The position numbers and the translations under genes are program-made. From contig CAVVAY010000013.1 of assembly GCA_963746465.1 (NCBI GenBank), positions 310,001 to 374,000 of the forward strand: DNA of 64,000 nt, in the 5' to 3' direction. Positions 34,794 through 43,534 of this stretch are shown here, piece after piece (position 1 is the first letter of the stretch; every line of letters starts with the position of its first letter). The notes beneath the pieces are model-generated. The model saw only the letters and a list, made by a program, of their open reading frames with translations, was not told where the DNA came from and searched no databases. The DNA comes from CAVVAY01 sp963746465. Its GTDB lineage: Bacteria; Actinomycetota; Actinomycetes; JACCUZ01.

Positions 34794-35651
34794 CTACCCG
34801 TGGGCCAGTCGCGGTCGAGGCTGGCAATGAGGACAGCGGAAGGACGACCGGTTCATGAACGGCTCGCGGACCACGAGGGAGCCGCACCGGTCGCACGGCT
34901 TCCCGGTGCGGCCGTAGACGTGCAGCGACCGGTCGAAGTAGCCGCTGTCCCCGTTGACGTTGACGTACAGGGAGTCGAACGAGGTCCCGCCCTGCTGCAG
35001 GGCCTCGACCATCACGGCCCGGGCCGCGCCCAGCACCAGCAGCGCCTTCGGCCGCGGCAGCGTGTCGGTGGGTCGGGCCCAGTGCAGCCGGGACCGCCAG
35101 AGCGCCTCGTCGGCGTAGATGTTGCCGATACCGCTGGCCAGCGTCTGGTCCAGCAGGGCCCGCTTGAGCCCGGTCCGGCGCTTGCGCAGCCTGGCGGCCC
35201 AGGCCGGGTCGTCGAACTCCGGGTCGAGCGGGTCGCGGGCGATGTGCGCGACCGGGACCGGCACCCCGTTGAGCAGGTCGACCACCGCCAGCCCACCGAA
35301 GGTGCGCTGGTCGACGAACCGCAGCTCGGGACCGCCGTCGGTGAAGCCGAGCCGCACCCGCAGGTGGGTCTCGTCCGGGCTGCCGGGTTCCCGCACCAGC
35401 AGCTGGCCGCTCATCCCGAGGTGGGCGAGCACCGCGTCCTCGTGGCCGTCCAGCGGGAGCCAGAGGTACTTGCCGCGCCGGCTGGCGCCGGTGAGGGTGC
35501 GACCGGCCAGCCGGCCGGCGAAGTCGGAGCCGCCACCGGTGTGCCGGCGGACCGCGCGCGGGTGCGCCACGTCGACCGACGCCACGGTGCGGCCGGCCAC
35601 CCAGCGGGCCAGGCCGCGGCGGACCACCTCGACCTCGGGCAGCTCGGGCAT
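34794..35651 (-). CDS. mutM: Formamidopyrimidine-DNA glycosylase
   Basis: A 285-residue Fpg/MutM, which excises 8-oxoguanine and ring-opened purines. The catalytic N-terminus is PELPEVEVVRRGL, with the family motif ASGIGNIYADEALW. The C-terminal zinc finger is CDRCGSLV...FRCPHC. The length is typical. The gene begins 3 bp after the rnc stop, so rnc and mutM form one unit. Confidence 0.96.
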   Translation of the reverse strand: MPELPEVEVVRRGLARWVAGRTVASVDVAHPRAVRRHTGGGSDFAGRLAGRTLTGASRRGKYLWLPLDGHEDAVLAHLGMSGQLLVREPGSPDETHLRVRLGFTDGGPELRFVDQRTFGGLAVVDLLNGVPVPVAHIARDPLDPEFDDPAWAARLRKRRTGLKRALLDQTLASGIGNIYADEALWRSRLHWARPTDTLPRPKALLVLGAARAVMVEALQQGGTSFDSLYVNVNGDSGYFDRSLHVYGRTGKPCDRCGSLVVREPFMNRSSFRCPHCQPRPRLAHG

Positions 35652-35653
35652 GG

Positions 35654-36403
35654 TCAGGCCGGTTCGGCCGTCGGCTCCGCGTCGTCCTCGGGCAGCTCGG
35701 CCTTCAGGTGCCGCCAGGCCGCCGCGGCGGCCTCCTGCTCGGCCTCCTTCTTGCTGCGCCCGCTGCCTTCGCCGTACGGCTCGCCGCCGACCTGGACGAC
35801 GGCGGTGAACATCTTCTCGTGGTCCGGCCCGGTCTCGGTGACGACGTACTCCGGTACGCCGAGCGCGGCCACCGCGGTGAGCTCCTGCAGGCTGGTCTTC
35901 CAGTCGAGGCCGGCGCCGAGCGTGGCGGCCTGGTCGATCAGCGGGTCGAACAGCCGGTGCACCAGGCGGGCGGCAGCCTCCAGACCCTGGTCGATGTAGA
36001 CCGCGCCGAGGACCGCCTCGAGGGTGTCGGCGAGGATCGAGGACTTGTCACGGCCGCCGGTCGACTCCTCGCCGCGACCGAGCCGGACGTACTCGCCGAT
36101 GGCCAGGTCGCGCCCCACGTCGGCGAGGGCTCGCATGTTGACCACGGCGGCCCGCAGCTTCGCCAGCTGGCCCTCGGGCAGCTCGGGATGGCCGCGGAAC
36201 AGCGTGTCGGTGACGACGAGGCCGAGGACGGAGTCGCCGAGGAACTCCAGGCGCTCGTTGGTCGGCAGGCCCCCGTTCTCGTACGCGTACGAGCGGTGGG
36301 TCAGGGCGCGCTCGAGCAGGGCCGGGTCGACGGTGACGTCGAGCAGGTCAGCGAGCCGCGCCTGCCGGTCGCTCCAGTCCCCTGCCGTCGGCTGCGCGCT
36401 CAC
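35654..36403 (-). CDS. rnc: Ribonuclease III
   Basis: A 249-residue RNase III, the double-strand RNA endonuclease for rRNA processing and regulation. The signature is NERLEFLGDSVLGLVV, the second acidic cluster is ILADTLEAVLGAVYID, and the C-terminal double-strand RNA-binding domain ends GRSKKEAEQEAAAAAW. The GTG at 36403 lies 4 bp after rpmF, the normal rpmF-rnc-mutM order. Confidence 0.96.
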   Translation of the reverse strand: MSAQPTAGDWSDRQARLADLLDVTVDPALLERALTHRSYAYENGGLPTNERLEFLGDSVLGLVVTDTLFRGHPELPEGQLAKLRAAVVNMRALADVGRDLAIGEYVRLGRGEESTGGRDKSSILADTLEAVLGAVYIDQGLEAAARLVHRLFDPLIDQAATLGAGLDWKTSLQELTAVAALGVPEYVVTETGPDHEKMFTAVVQVGGEPYGEGSGRSKKEAEQEAAAAAWRHLKAELPEDDAEPTAEPA

Positions 36404-36407
36404 GCGG

Positions 36408-36581
36408 TCAGACGTCGAGGACGTCGCGGCCGTTGTAGGTGCCGCACGCCGGGCACGCGACGTGCGCCAGCTTGGGCTCGCGGCAGTTGTTGCACGCCAC
36501 CAGAGGAGCGAGCGCCGCCTTCCAGTTCGCCCGTCGCGAGCGGGTGTTGCTGCGCGACATCTTCCGCTTGGGAACGGCCAC
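36408..36581 (-). CDS. rpmF: 50S ribosomal protein L32
   Basis: A 57-residue bL32, too short for many gene finders. It reads VAVPKRKMSRSNTRSRRANW at the N-terminus and carries a zinc ribbon, CNNC...CPAC, in the C-terminal half, ending NGRDVLDV. The start is GTG 36581 with GAGGAG upstream. The four cysteines identify the zinc-binding form of L32. It precedes rnc by 4 bp and follows DUF177, as in most bacteria. Confidence 0.95.
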   Translation of the reverse strand: MAVPKRKMSRSNTRSRRANWKAALAPLVACNNCREPKLAHVACPACGTYNGRDVLDV

Positions 36582-36658
36582 GGGTTGTCTCTCCTCGTTC
36601 GGTGCGGGCGCGGGCCCGCGTCGTCGGTCGTGCGTGGTGCTCGGTTCGGTCAGGTGGT

Positions 36659-37243
36659 TCAGGTGGTGCGGTCGTGCTCGGTGCCGGTGGCCAGGTCACC
36701 CAAAGCCGCCCACCTCGGGTCGACCGCGTCGTGCCCGTGGTCCGGGTCGTCCTCGAGCCGGGCCCCGCACTCGGAGCACAGCCCCGGGCAGTCGTCCCGG
36801 CACAGCGGCCGCAGTGGCAGGGCGAGCACCACCGCGTCGCGCAGCGACGGCTCGAGGTCGATCAGGTCACCGTTCATCTCCGGCAGCGGGTCCGTGTCGT
36901 CGTCCTCGTCGCGCTCGTGCCCGGGATGGGCGTAGAGCTCTTGGAGGTCGACCACGAGCGGGCTCGTGACCGGGTCGAGGCAGCGCACGCACTCCCCCGA
37001 CATGGTGGCGGCCACCGTGCCGGACACGAGCACTCCCTCAACCACCGACTCGAGCCGAAGGTCCAGCTCGAGCGGGGACCCTTCCTGGACGCCGAGCACA
37101 TCGACACCCAGGTGAGCCGGTGCCGGAACAGATCGGGAGAGCGAGCGCATCGACCCTGGCCGTCGCCCCAGCTCGCGCGTGTCGAGCACGAGGGGCGATC
37201 GCGGGTCGAGGCGGGTCGTTGCTCTCCTGCTCTCTTCGGGCAT
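36659..37243 (-). CDS. YceD/DUF177 family protein
   Basis: About 194 residues from ATG 37243, with LDPRSPLVLDTRELGRRPGS near the N-terminus and the zinc-like cysteines SGECVRCLDP and CRDDCPGLCSECG. DUF177 proteins are always encoded next to rpmF and are thought to act in 23S rRNA or ribosome metabolism. The frame is open further upstream, but that segment is not protein-like. The 295 bp between this start and the next gene hold nothing I can support. Confidence 0.88.
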   Translation of the reverse strand: MPEESRRATTRLDPRSPLVLDTRELGRRPGSMRSLSRSVPAPAHLGVDVLGVQEGSPLELDLRLESVVEGVLVSGTVAATMSGECVRCLDPVTSPLVVDLQELYAHPGHERDEDDDTDPLPEMNGDLIDLEPSLRDAVVLALPLRPLCRDDCPGLCSECGARLEDDPDHGHDAVDPRWAALGDLATGTEHDRTT

Positions 37244-37538
37244 TTGCTCAGGTAGGGCAGCACGGAACGGCGTCCAGTTCAGGACCCGTCCAGGGTAACT
37301 GACCTGGCCGTCAGAGACGAACTCGCAGGGTGGGGGCCTGCCGCCGTAGCCGACCGAGCCGATGCCCGCTCCGGCCTGCAGCTGCCGGCGGGTCGGCCGG
37401 TGAGAACCCGGCTCCGCGTTCTCGGTGTCCGGCATGGGGCCCCCTCGTGGTTGCCGCGGTCCGCGGCAGCCTGCAAGATCGCGGGACGGCGGCCCAGGGA
37501 GAATCCGGCAACGGACGCAGGTTCTCTACGCTCCGGGC

Positions 37539-38063
37539 TCAGCCGGCCGGTTCGCTGCGGTCCAGCGGGTGCGCGGACATGCCTGAGTCGCCCGGCTGGT
37601 CGTCCCAGTCGGCCTCGGTGCCGCGCCCGCGCAGCTTGTCCCGGCCCCGGTGCACCGCGGTGAGGGTCTTCTCCAGCACGACCTCGAAGTTCGCCAGCTT
37701 GGTGTCGACGTAGTCGTCGACCTCCACCCGCATGGTCCGGGCCTCCTCGGCCGCCTCGTTGCGGATCCGGGTCGCCTGCCGCTCCGCCTCGGCGACCACC
37801 TCGGTCTCCGAGGTCAGCTCGACCCGCTCCTCCTCGGCCTTCCCGATGATCCGGGCGGCCTCCCGGCGACCCTCGTCGACGACCGACTCGCGGTCGGCGA
37901 GCAGCAGCTGCGCGTGCCGGAACTCCTCCGGCAGCAGCGCACGGACCTCCTCGAGCAGCGCCAGCACCTCGCCGCGGTTGATGATGCAGGACGCCGACAT
38001 CGGCATGGAACGGGCTTCCTCGACGATGGTGATGAGCTCGTCGAGCTTGTCGTGCACGTCCAC
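37539..38063 (-). CDS. DivIVA/ATP-synthase-b-like coiled-coil protein
   Basis: A 174-residue, mostly helical protein: VHDKLDELITIVEEARSMPM at the N-terminus, then a long coiled coil (AEEERVELTSETEVVAEAER). It is a conserved actinobacterial neighbour of coaD, often annotated as a DivIVA-like cell-division protein or as ATP synthase subunit b-like. Neither function is shown by the sequence. The start is GTG 38063 with GAGGAC upstream. It lies 39 bp after coaD in the same direction. Confidence 0.78.
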   Translation of the reverse strand: MDVHDKLDELITIVEEARSMPMSASCIINRGEVLALLEEVRALLPEEFRHAQLLLADRESVVDEGRREAARIIGKAEEERVELTSETEVVAEAERQATRIRNEAAEEARTMRVEVDDYVDTKLANFEVVLEKTLTAVHRGRDKLRGRGTEADWDDQPGDSGMSAHPLDRSEPAG

Positions 38064-38102
38064 GGGCGGTGGTCCTCGCGCTTCGGGTCGGTGGGAGCGG
38101 TG

Positions 38103-38588
38103 TCAGGGTCGGTCGAGCCGGGACCGCAAGCGGGCCAGCACCGGGTCCGGCACCAGGCCCGAGACGTCACCGCCCCACTTCGCGACCTCCTTGACGAGAC
38201 TAGACGAGAGGAAGGAGTACTCCGGGTTGGTCGCCACGAACAGCGTCTCGGTGCCGGTGAGCCGGTGGTTCATCTGCGACATCTGCAGCTCGTAGTCGAA
38301 GTCGCTGACGGCCCGCAGACCCTTGACCACCACCGGGATGTCCCGCTCTCGGCAGTAGTCGACGAGCAGTCCCTGGAAGGAGTCGACCCGCACGTTGCCC
38401 AGCCCGTCGGTCACCTCCCGCAGCATCTCGATGCGCTCCTGGACCTCGAACAGGCCGGTCTTCGCGGCGTTGACCAGCACCGCCACCGTCACCTCGTCGT
38501 AGAGCCGGCTGGCCCGCTCGATGACGTCGAGGTGCCCGTTGGTCACCGGGTCGAAGGAGCCGGGGCACACGCAGCGGCGCTCGGTCAC
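38103..38588 (-). CDS. coaD: Phosphopantetheine adenylyltransferase
   Basis: A 161-residue CoaD, which transfers AMP to 4'-phosphopantetheine in coenzyme A synthesis. The nucleotidyl-transfer motif is GSFDPVTNGHLDVIERA; further motifs are VVVKGLRAVSDFDYELQM and EYSFLSSSLVKEVA. GTG 38588 is the true start because it overlaps the rsmD stop as GTGA and begins the homology. The length is normal. Confidence 0.96.
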   Translation of the reverse strand: MTERRCVCPGSFDPVTNGHLDVIERASRLYDEVTVAVLVNAAKTGLFEVQERIEMLREVTDGLGNVRVDSFQGLLVDYCRERDIPVVVKGLRAVSDFDYELQMSQMNHRLTGTETLFVATNPEYSFLSSSLVKEVAKWGGDVSGLVPDPVLARLRSRLDRP

Positions 38589-39196
38589 GCTGGGCTCTCC
38601 TCGACACCTGGTCTCGCGGGGTCCGGGGCCGGTCGGTCCGGAGTGGCGCGACCGTACCAAAGCGTCGCCTCGCCGTAGCGCCGGGAGCGAAGGGCCTCGA
38701 AGCCCTCCGGCCAGACCCAGCCGCCGCCCCTGGTAGGACGCTCGACGGCGACCACGGCGCCGTCGGCCAGCGCCGGACGCAGGTCGGTGAGCACGGCGGC
38801 GAGCGAGCCGTCGGCCAGGTCGTACGGCGGGTCAGCGAACACCACGTCGTACGCCGGGCCGGGCAGCCCGTCGGCCACCACCCGCTCGACCCGGCCGTGC
38901 CGGACGACGGCACCGGGCAGCCCGAGCGTCGCCACGTTGTCGGTGACGGTGCGCGCGGCCCGCGCGTCGGCCTCGACGAGCAGCGCGTGGGCCGCCCCCC
39001 GGCTGAGAGCCTCCAGCCCGACGGCGCCGGACCCGGCGTACAGGTCGAGCACCCGGCGGCCGGCCCAGGCGGTCACCAGCGACTCGAGGGTGGAGAACAG
39101 CGCCTCGCGGGCCCGGTCCGAGGTCGGCCGGGTGCCCTCCCCTGGGGGTACGCCGAGCCGCCGCCCGCGCGCCGCCCCTGCGATCACCCGCGGCAC
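38585..39196 (-). CDS. rsmD: 16S rRNA (guanine966-N2)-methyltransferase RsmD
   Basis: A 203-residue RsmD: VPRVIAGAARGRRLGVP at the start, RPTSDRAREALFSTLE, the SAM-binding LDLYAGSGAVGLEALSRGA, and the catalytic motif VFADPPYDL. It methylates G966 of 16S rRNA. GTG 39196 is chosen because GGAAGG lies about 9 nt upstream. The following coaD overlaps by 4 bp. A perfect palindrome lies just upstream, between recG and rsmD. Confidence 0.93.
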   Translation of the reverse strand: MPRVIAGAARGRRLGVPPGEGTRPTSDRAREALFSTLESLVTAWAGRRVLDLYAGSGAVGLEALSRGAAHALLVEADARAARTVTDNVATLGLPGAVVRHGRVERVVADGLPGPAYDVVFADPPYDLADGSLAAVLTDLRPALADGAVVAVERPTRGGGWVWPEGFEALRSRRYGEATLWYGRATPDRPAPDPARPGVEESPA

Positions 39197-39209
39197 GCGC
39201 CCACACCTT

Positions 39210-39265
39210 CCGTGATCATGAAGAGTTGTCCCCACAAGTGCGGGTGTGAACCTTCATGATCACGG
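39210..39265 (-). repeat. 14-bp perfect inverted repeat between recG and rsmD
   Basis: CCGTGATCATGAAG (39210-39223) and CTTCATGATCACGG (39252-39265) are exact reverse complements around a 28-nt loop. It starts 13 bp after the recG stop and ends close to the rsmD ribosome-binding site. It may terminate recG transcription. The arm sequence, with TGATCA in its centre, is also a candidate dispersed intergenic palindrome. Confidence 0.55.
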
Positions 39266-39278
39266 CGGGGACGAGGAG

Positions 39279-41462
39279 TCACGCCTTCTCCAGGTAGTCG
39301 GACCGCTCGTCGGCCAGGACGGCCTCGACCGCGGAGCGCAGCGCCGGGTGCCGGGACAGGTCGGGGTCGTCGCCGACCAGGACCACCGCGTCGTCCCGGG
39401 CCTGCTGGATGACGTCCTCGTCGCGCAGCACCGAGAGCAGCCGCAGGCTGGAGCGGCGCCCGGACTGCGAGGCCCCCAGGACGTCGCCCTCCCGGCGGGT
39501 CTCGAGGTCCAGCCGGGAGAGCTCGAACCCGTCGAGGGTCGCCGCCACCGCATCGAGCCGCTCCCGGGCGGGCGTGCCGGCCTCGGCGTCGGTGACCAGC
39601 AGGCACAGCCCGGGCGCGGACCCGCGGCCCACCCGGCCCCGCAGCTGGTGCAGCTGCGAGACGCCGAACCGGTCGGCGTCCAGGACCACCATGACGGTGG
39701 CGTTGGCCACGTCGACGCCGACCTCGACGACGGTCGTTGCGACGAGGACGTCGACCTCGCCGGAGGCGAACCGGCCCATCACGTCGTCCTTCTCCTCCGG
39801 CGGCAGCCGGCCGTGCAGCACCTCGGTGCGCAGCCCGGCGAGCGGGCCGTCGGCAAGCATCGGCGCGACGTCGAGGACCGCGACCGCGGGGCGCAGGGCC
39901 GTGGTCGCCTCGTCGGCCGGCTCCGGCTCTCCGCCCGCCGACGGCTCCGCGTCGACGCTGCCGTCGCCGCCGATCCGCGGGCAGACGACGTAGACCTGGT
40001 GGCCCGTCTCGACCTCCTCCCGGACCCGCTGCCAGGCCCGCTCGAGGAAGTGCGGCTTCTCACCGGTGGGCACGACGTGCGAGCTGATCGGCGACCGGCC
40101 GGCCGGCAGCTCGGTCAGCGTCGACACGTCGAGGTCGCCGAACACCGTCATCGCCACCGTCCGCGGGATCGGCGTCGCGGTCATCACGAGCACGTGCGGT
40201 GCGACCTTGGCCTTGCTGCGCAGCGCGTCCCGCTGCTCCACACCGAACCGGTGCTGCTCGTCGACGACGACCAGGCCGAGGTCCTGGAACTGGACGGCGT
40301 CCTGGATCAGCGCGTGGGTGCCGACCACGATCCCGGCGTCACCGCTGGCGACGTCGAGCAGCGCAGCCCGGCGAGCAGCCGTTCCCTGCGAGCCGGTGAG
40401 CAGCGCGACCCGGGTGCCGATGTCCGAGCCACCGAGGAAGCCGCGTTCGGCGAGCGGACCGAGCATGGTGGTGATCGACCGGTGGTGCTGCTGGGCGAGC
40501 ACCTCGGTCGGGGCGAGCAGCGCCGCCTGCCCGCCGCTGTCGACGACGGCGAGCATCGCCCGCAGCGCGACGACGGTCTTGCCCGATCCGACCTCGCCCT
40601 GCAGCAGCCGGTGCATCGGGTGCTCACGGGCCAGGTCGGCGGACACCGCCGCCGCCACCTCCTGCTGGCCGGCCGTGAGGGTGAACGGCAGCCGCTCGTC
40701 GAACGCGGCGAGCAGCCCGGCGTCCCGGGCGACCCGTGAGGTGGCCGGCAGCGCGGACATCTCGGCGCGGCGGCGGGCGAGCACGACCTGCAGCACGAAG
40801 GCCTCGTCGAATCGCAGCCGGTCGCGCGCACGGCGTACGTCGGCCTGCGAGTCCGGCTGGTGGATGAGCCGCAGCGCCTCGGTCAGCGGCGCCAGTCCGC
40901 GGCGCAGCCGCAGCTCGGCGGGCAACGGGTCGGGGAGCGCCTCGCCGAGCAGCACGTCCATCGCCACCCGCACCGACTTGCGTACGCGCCAGGACGGCAG
41001 CTTCGCGGTGGCCGGGTAGATCGGCATCAGGCCGCCGGCGAAGTCCTCGGCGTCGTCGCCGACCGCTACCTCCGGGTTGGTCAGGGTCAGCCGGCCCTTG
41101 AAGACCTCGACCTTCCCGGCGAAGAACGCCTCGCGGCCGGTGAACAGGTCCTTCTCCCGGAACCGCTGGTTGAAGAAGGTGAGGGTCAGCCGGGTCCGGC
41201 CGTCGGTCACGACGACGTCGAGCTTGTGCAGCTTGGGCCGGATCTGCCGGCCGCTGACCGAGGAGATGGTGGCCTGGAGCGTGACCATCTCGCCGGGACG
41301 CAGGGCGGACAGGTCGGTGAGCTCACCCCGCTCGTAGTAGCGCCGGGGGTAGTGGCGCAGCAGGTCCTCGACCGTGACGACACCGAGCCGGTCGGTGAGC
41401 TCCTTGGCCGTCTGGCCACCGACCACGGTCTTGACCGGCGCCCGCAGCGATACCTCGCTCAC
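39279..41462 (-). CDS. recG: ATP-dependent DNA helicase RecG
   Basis: A 727-residue RecG, which reverses stalled forks and branch-migrates junctions. The N-terminal wedge domain includes LLRHYPRRYYERGELTDLSA. Helicase motifs are LLQGEVGSGKTVVALRAM (I), LAPTEVLAQQH (Ia), VVVDEQHRFGVEQR (II), MTATPIPRTVAMTVFGDLD (III), VVEVGVDVANATVMVV (V) and QLHQLRGRVGRG (VI). The start is GTG 41462, overlapping the DAK2 gene stop as GTGA. Confidence 0.97.
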   Translation of the reverse strand: MSEVSLRAPVKTVVGGQTAKELTDRLGVVTVEDLLRHYPRRYYERGELTDLSALRPGEMVTLQATISSVSGRQIRPKLHKLDVVVTDGRTRLTLTFFNQRFREKDLFTGREAFFAGKVEVFKGRLTLTNPEVAVGDDAEDFAGGLMPIYPATAKLPSWRVRKSVRVAMDVLLGEALPDPLPAELRLRRGLAPLTEALRLIHQPDSQADVRRARDRLRFDEAFVLQVVLARRRAEMSALPATSRVARDAGLLAAFDERLPFTLTAGQQEVAAAVSADLAREHPMHRLLQGEVGSGKTVVALRAMLAVVDSGGQAALLAPTEVLAQQHHRSITTMLGPLAERGFLGGSDIGTRVALLTGSQGTAARRAALLDVASGDAGIVVGTHALIQDAVQFQDLGLVVVDEQHRFGVEQRDALRSKAKVAPHVLVMTATPIPRTVAMTVFGDLDVSTLTELPAGRSPISSHVVPTGEKPHFLERAWQRVREEVETGHQVYVVCPRIGGDGSVDAEPSAGGEPEPADEATTALRPAVAVLDVAPMLADGPLAGLRTEVLHGRLPPEEKDDVMGRFASGEVDVLVATTVVEVGVDVANATVMVVLDADRFGVSQLHQLRGRVGRGSAPGLCLLVTDAEAGTPARERLDAVAATLDGFELSRLDLETRREGDVLGASQSGRRSSLRLLSVLRDEDVIQQARDDAVVLVGDDPDLSRHPALRSAVEAVLADERSDYLEKA

Positions 41463-43138
41463 TCGACCCCGATCAGCAGCGGGTAGCGCGGCTGCCCCCC
41501 GTCGTAGACCACCGAGTCGACCTCGGGGCGAGTGGCCCGCAGCTGCTGCGCGACAGCCTCGGCCAGCCCGTCCTCCGCGTCCGCGCCGGTGACCAGGGTG
41601 ACGAGCTCGCCACCGGACCCGAGCATCCGGTCGAGCACCACGGTGGCCACCGCGACGAGGTCGTCGCCGATCACTGCGAAGTCGCCGTCCACGATGCCCA
41701 GCACGTCACCAGGACGGCAGACGCCGGCCATCGTCACCGCGTCCCGGGCCGCGACGGTGACGCCGCCGTGCCGGCAGTGGCCGGCGGCGGCCGTCATCGC
41801 GACCACGTCGTCCTCGAACCGCCGGTCGGGGTCGTGCACCGCGAGCGCGGCGATGGCCTGGACGCTGGCCCGGGTCGGGATCACCGCCACGCGGAGGCCT
41901 TCGTCCCGGGCCTTGCCGGCGGCGGCCTCGGCGACGGCGAGGCTGTCCGCGTCGTTGGGCAGCACCACCAGGTCGCGGGACCGGGCGGCCCGCAGCCCGG
42001 TGAGCATCTCGGCGGTCGAGGCGCGCAGGCCGGGACCGCCGCGCACGACGGTGGCTCCGGCCGACTCGAACAGCGCCGCCAGCCCGTCGCCGGCCACCAC
42101 CGAGACCACCCGTCGGCTGTCGGCGGGCAGCGAGCCGGCTGCCTCCCGGGCGGCGTCGCGGAAGTGCGTGATCCGGATCCGGTGCGGCCGGCCGGCCTCG
42201 ATGCCTGCCTCGACCGCGGCGCCGACGTCGTCGACGTGCACGTGCACGTTCCACGTCGGCTCTCCGCCGACCACGACCAGCGAGTCGCCGAGCGGCGCGA
42301 GCGCCTCGCGCAGCGGTGCGATCGCCTCGGCCGGTGCGTCCAGCAGGTACATCACCTCGTACGTCGGGCCGTGGGCATCGGGGTCGGCGACGTCCAGCCC
42401 GTTGCGCGGCCGGGCCGACTCGGTCTGCTCGCGGGGCAGGCGCACCTCGGTGGGCTCGGTGTCCTCTCCGGTGACCACCGAGGCCAGCGCGTCGAGCAGC
42501 ACGCAGATGCCGCGGCCGCCGGCGTCGACGACGCCGGCCCGGCGCAGCACCTCGAGCTGCTCGGGCGTGCGGGCCAGCGCGGCGCGGGCCCCGCTCGCGG
42601 CGGCGGTGACGACGGCGGCCAGCGCCTCGTCGGCGTCCGCCTCGTCCGTCCAGCCGGCCGCGACGTCCTCGGCCACCTCGGCCGCCACCCGGGCCACGGT
42701 CAGCATCGTGCCCTCGACCGGGTCGGCCACCGCCTCGTAGGCCGCCTGCGCGCCGGAGGTCAGGGCGTGCGCCAGCCGGGTGGCGTCGACGGCGCCGTCC
42801 ACGCCCTCCAGGCTGTCGGAGACTCCGCGCAGCAGCTGCGCGAGGATCACTCCGGAGTTGCCGCGGGCGCCCATCAGGGAACCGTGCGCCAGCGCCGACA
42901 TCAGCCGGCGCGGGGTGGGCGTCTCGGTGTCCCCGCCACGCAGCGAGGACTCGGTCAGCGCCTCCACCCCGGCGACGAGGGTGAGGTGCAGGTTGGTGCC
43001 GGTGTCGCCGTCGGGCACCGGGTAGACGTTGAGCTCGTCGATCTCGGCCCGGGCCGCCTCCAGCGCGTCCCGGCCGGCCGTCAGCCACCGGGCGACGGCC
43101 TCGCCGTCGAGCCGGCTCAGGACGACGCGGGTGCTCAC
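41459..43138 (-). CDS. DAK2 domain protein (FakA-like kinase)
   Basis: A 559-residue protein. The N-terminal DAK2 domain has NVYPVPDGDTGTNLHL and SLMGARGNSGVILAQLLRG, the ATP-Mg binding loops of dihydroxyacetone-kinase L subunits. The C-terminal half is the DAK1-like/DegV-related domain of FakA. FakA with a FakB (DegV) partner phosphorylates exogenous fatty acids in Gram-positive bacteria. It is found upstream of recG in many of them. GTG 43138 is chosen; upstream residues are shadow sequence. Confidence 0.88.
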   Translation of the reverse strand: MSTRVVLSRLDGEAVARWLTAGRDALEAARAEIDELNVYPVPDGDTGTNLHLTLVAGVEALTESSLRGGDTETPTPRRLMSALAHGSLMGARGNSGVILAQLLRGVSDSLEGVDGAVDATRLAHALTSGAQAAYEAVADPVEGTMLTVARVAAEVAEDVAAGWTDEADADEALAAVVTAAASGARAALARTPEQLEVLRRAGVVDAGGRGICVLLDALASVVTGEDTEPTEVRLPREQTESARPRNGLDVADPDAHGPTYEVMYLLDAPAEAIAPLREALAPLGDSLVVVGGEPTWNVHVHVDDVGAAVEAGIEAGRPHRIRITHFRDAAREAAGSLPADSRRVVSVVAGDGLAALFESAGATVVRGGPGLRASTAEMLTGLRAARSRDLVVLPNDADSLAVAEAAAGKARDEGLRVAVIPTRASVQAIAALAVHDPDRRFEDDVVAMTAAAGHCRHGGVTVAARDAVTMAGVCRPGDVLGIVDGDFAVIGDDLVAVATVVLDRMLGSGGELVTLVTGADAEDGLAEAVAQQLRATRPEVDSVVYDGGQPRYPLLIGVE

Positions 43139-43291
43139 GCCCAGGAATCTAGCCGGGCGGCCGGTCACCGCCGGTTGGCGCACCGGCGCGCCGGTCGGTT
43201 ACGCTTCTCCGGTTGCCCGGACGACGGGCGCCCCCATCTACGGCCTGGCGTGATCGCCATCAGCCATGTCCGCACCAGAGGAGTTGTCACC

Positions 43292-43477
43292 ATGGCCGCC
43301 ACCTGCGACGTCTGCGGCAAGGGGCCGGGCTTCGGTCACAGCATCTCGCACTCGCACCGCCGCACCAAGCGCCGCTGGAACCCCAACATCCAGACCGTGC
43401 GCGCCATCGTCGGCAAGACCCCGAAGCGGCTCAACGTCTGCACCTCCTGCCTCAAGGCCGGCAAGGTCACCCGCTAG
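43292..43477 (+). CDS. rpmB: 50S ribosomal protein L28
   Basis: A 61-residue bL28, MAATCDVCGKGPGFGHSISH at the start, with RRWNPNIQTVRA in the middle and LNVCTSCLKAGKV at the end. The two CxxC pairs mark the zinc-containing form. GAGGAG lies 9 nt before ATG 43292. It is divergent from the DAK2-recG run, the usual arrangement. Confidence 0.96.
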   Translation: MAATCDVCGKGPGFGHSISHSHRRTKRRWNPNIQTVRAIVGKTPKRLNVCTSCLKAGKVTR

Positions 43478-43500
43478 AGCCCGCCCCGCGACGCAGTCGT

Positions 43501-43534
43501 CGAAGGCCGGTCCCCTCAGCGGGGCCGGCCTTCG
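43501..43534. terminator. Bidirectional terminator after rpmB
   Basis: CGAAGGCCGG (43501-43510) pairs with CCGGCCTTCG (43525-43534), and CCCC with GGGG inside, leaving one bulged T and a loop TCAGC. It lies 24 bp after rpmB and overlaps the 3' end of the convergent gene, so it can serve both directions. Confidence 0.75.

Noticed and set aside
36609..36620. 12-bp palindrome CGCGGGCCCGCG between rpmF and DUF177
   Set aside because: Short GC palindromes arise often by chance in such DNA, and its position suggests no clear role.
37244..37538. Upstream extension of DUF177 or an extra gene in this gap
   Set aside because: The translated frames are Arg/Gly/Pro-rich without start-site support, and DUF177 homology begins at about 37243.
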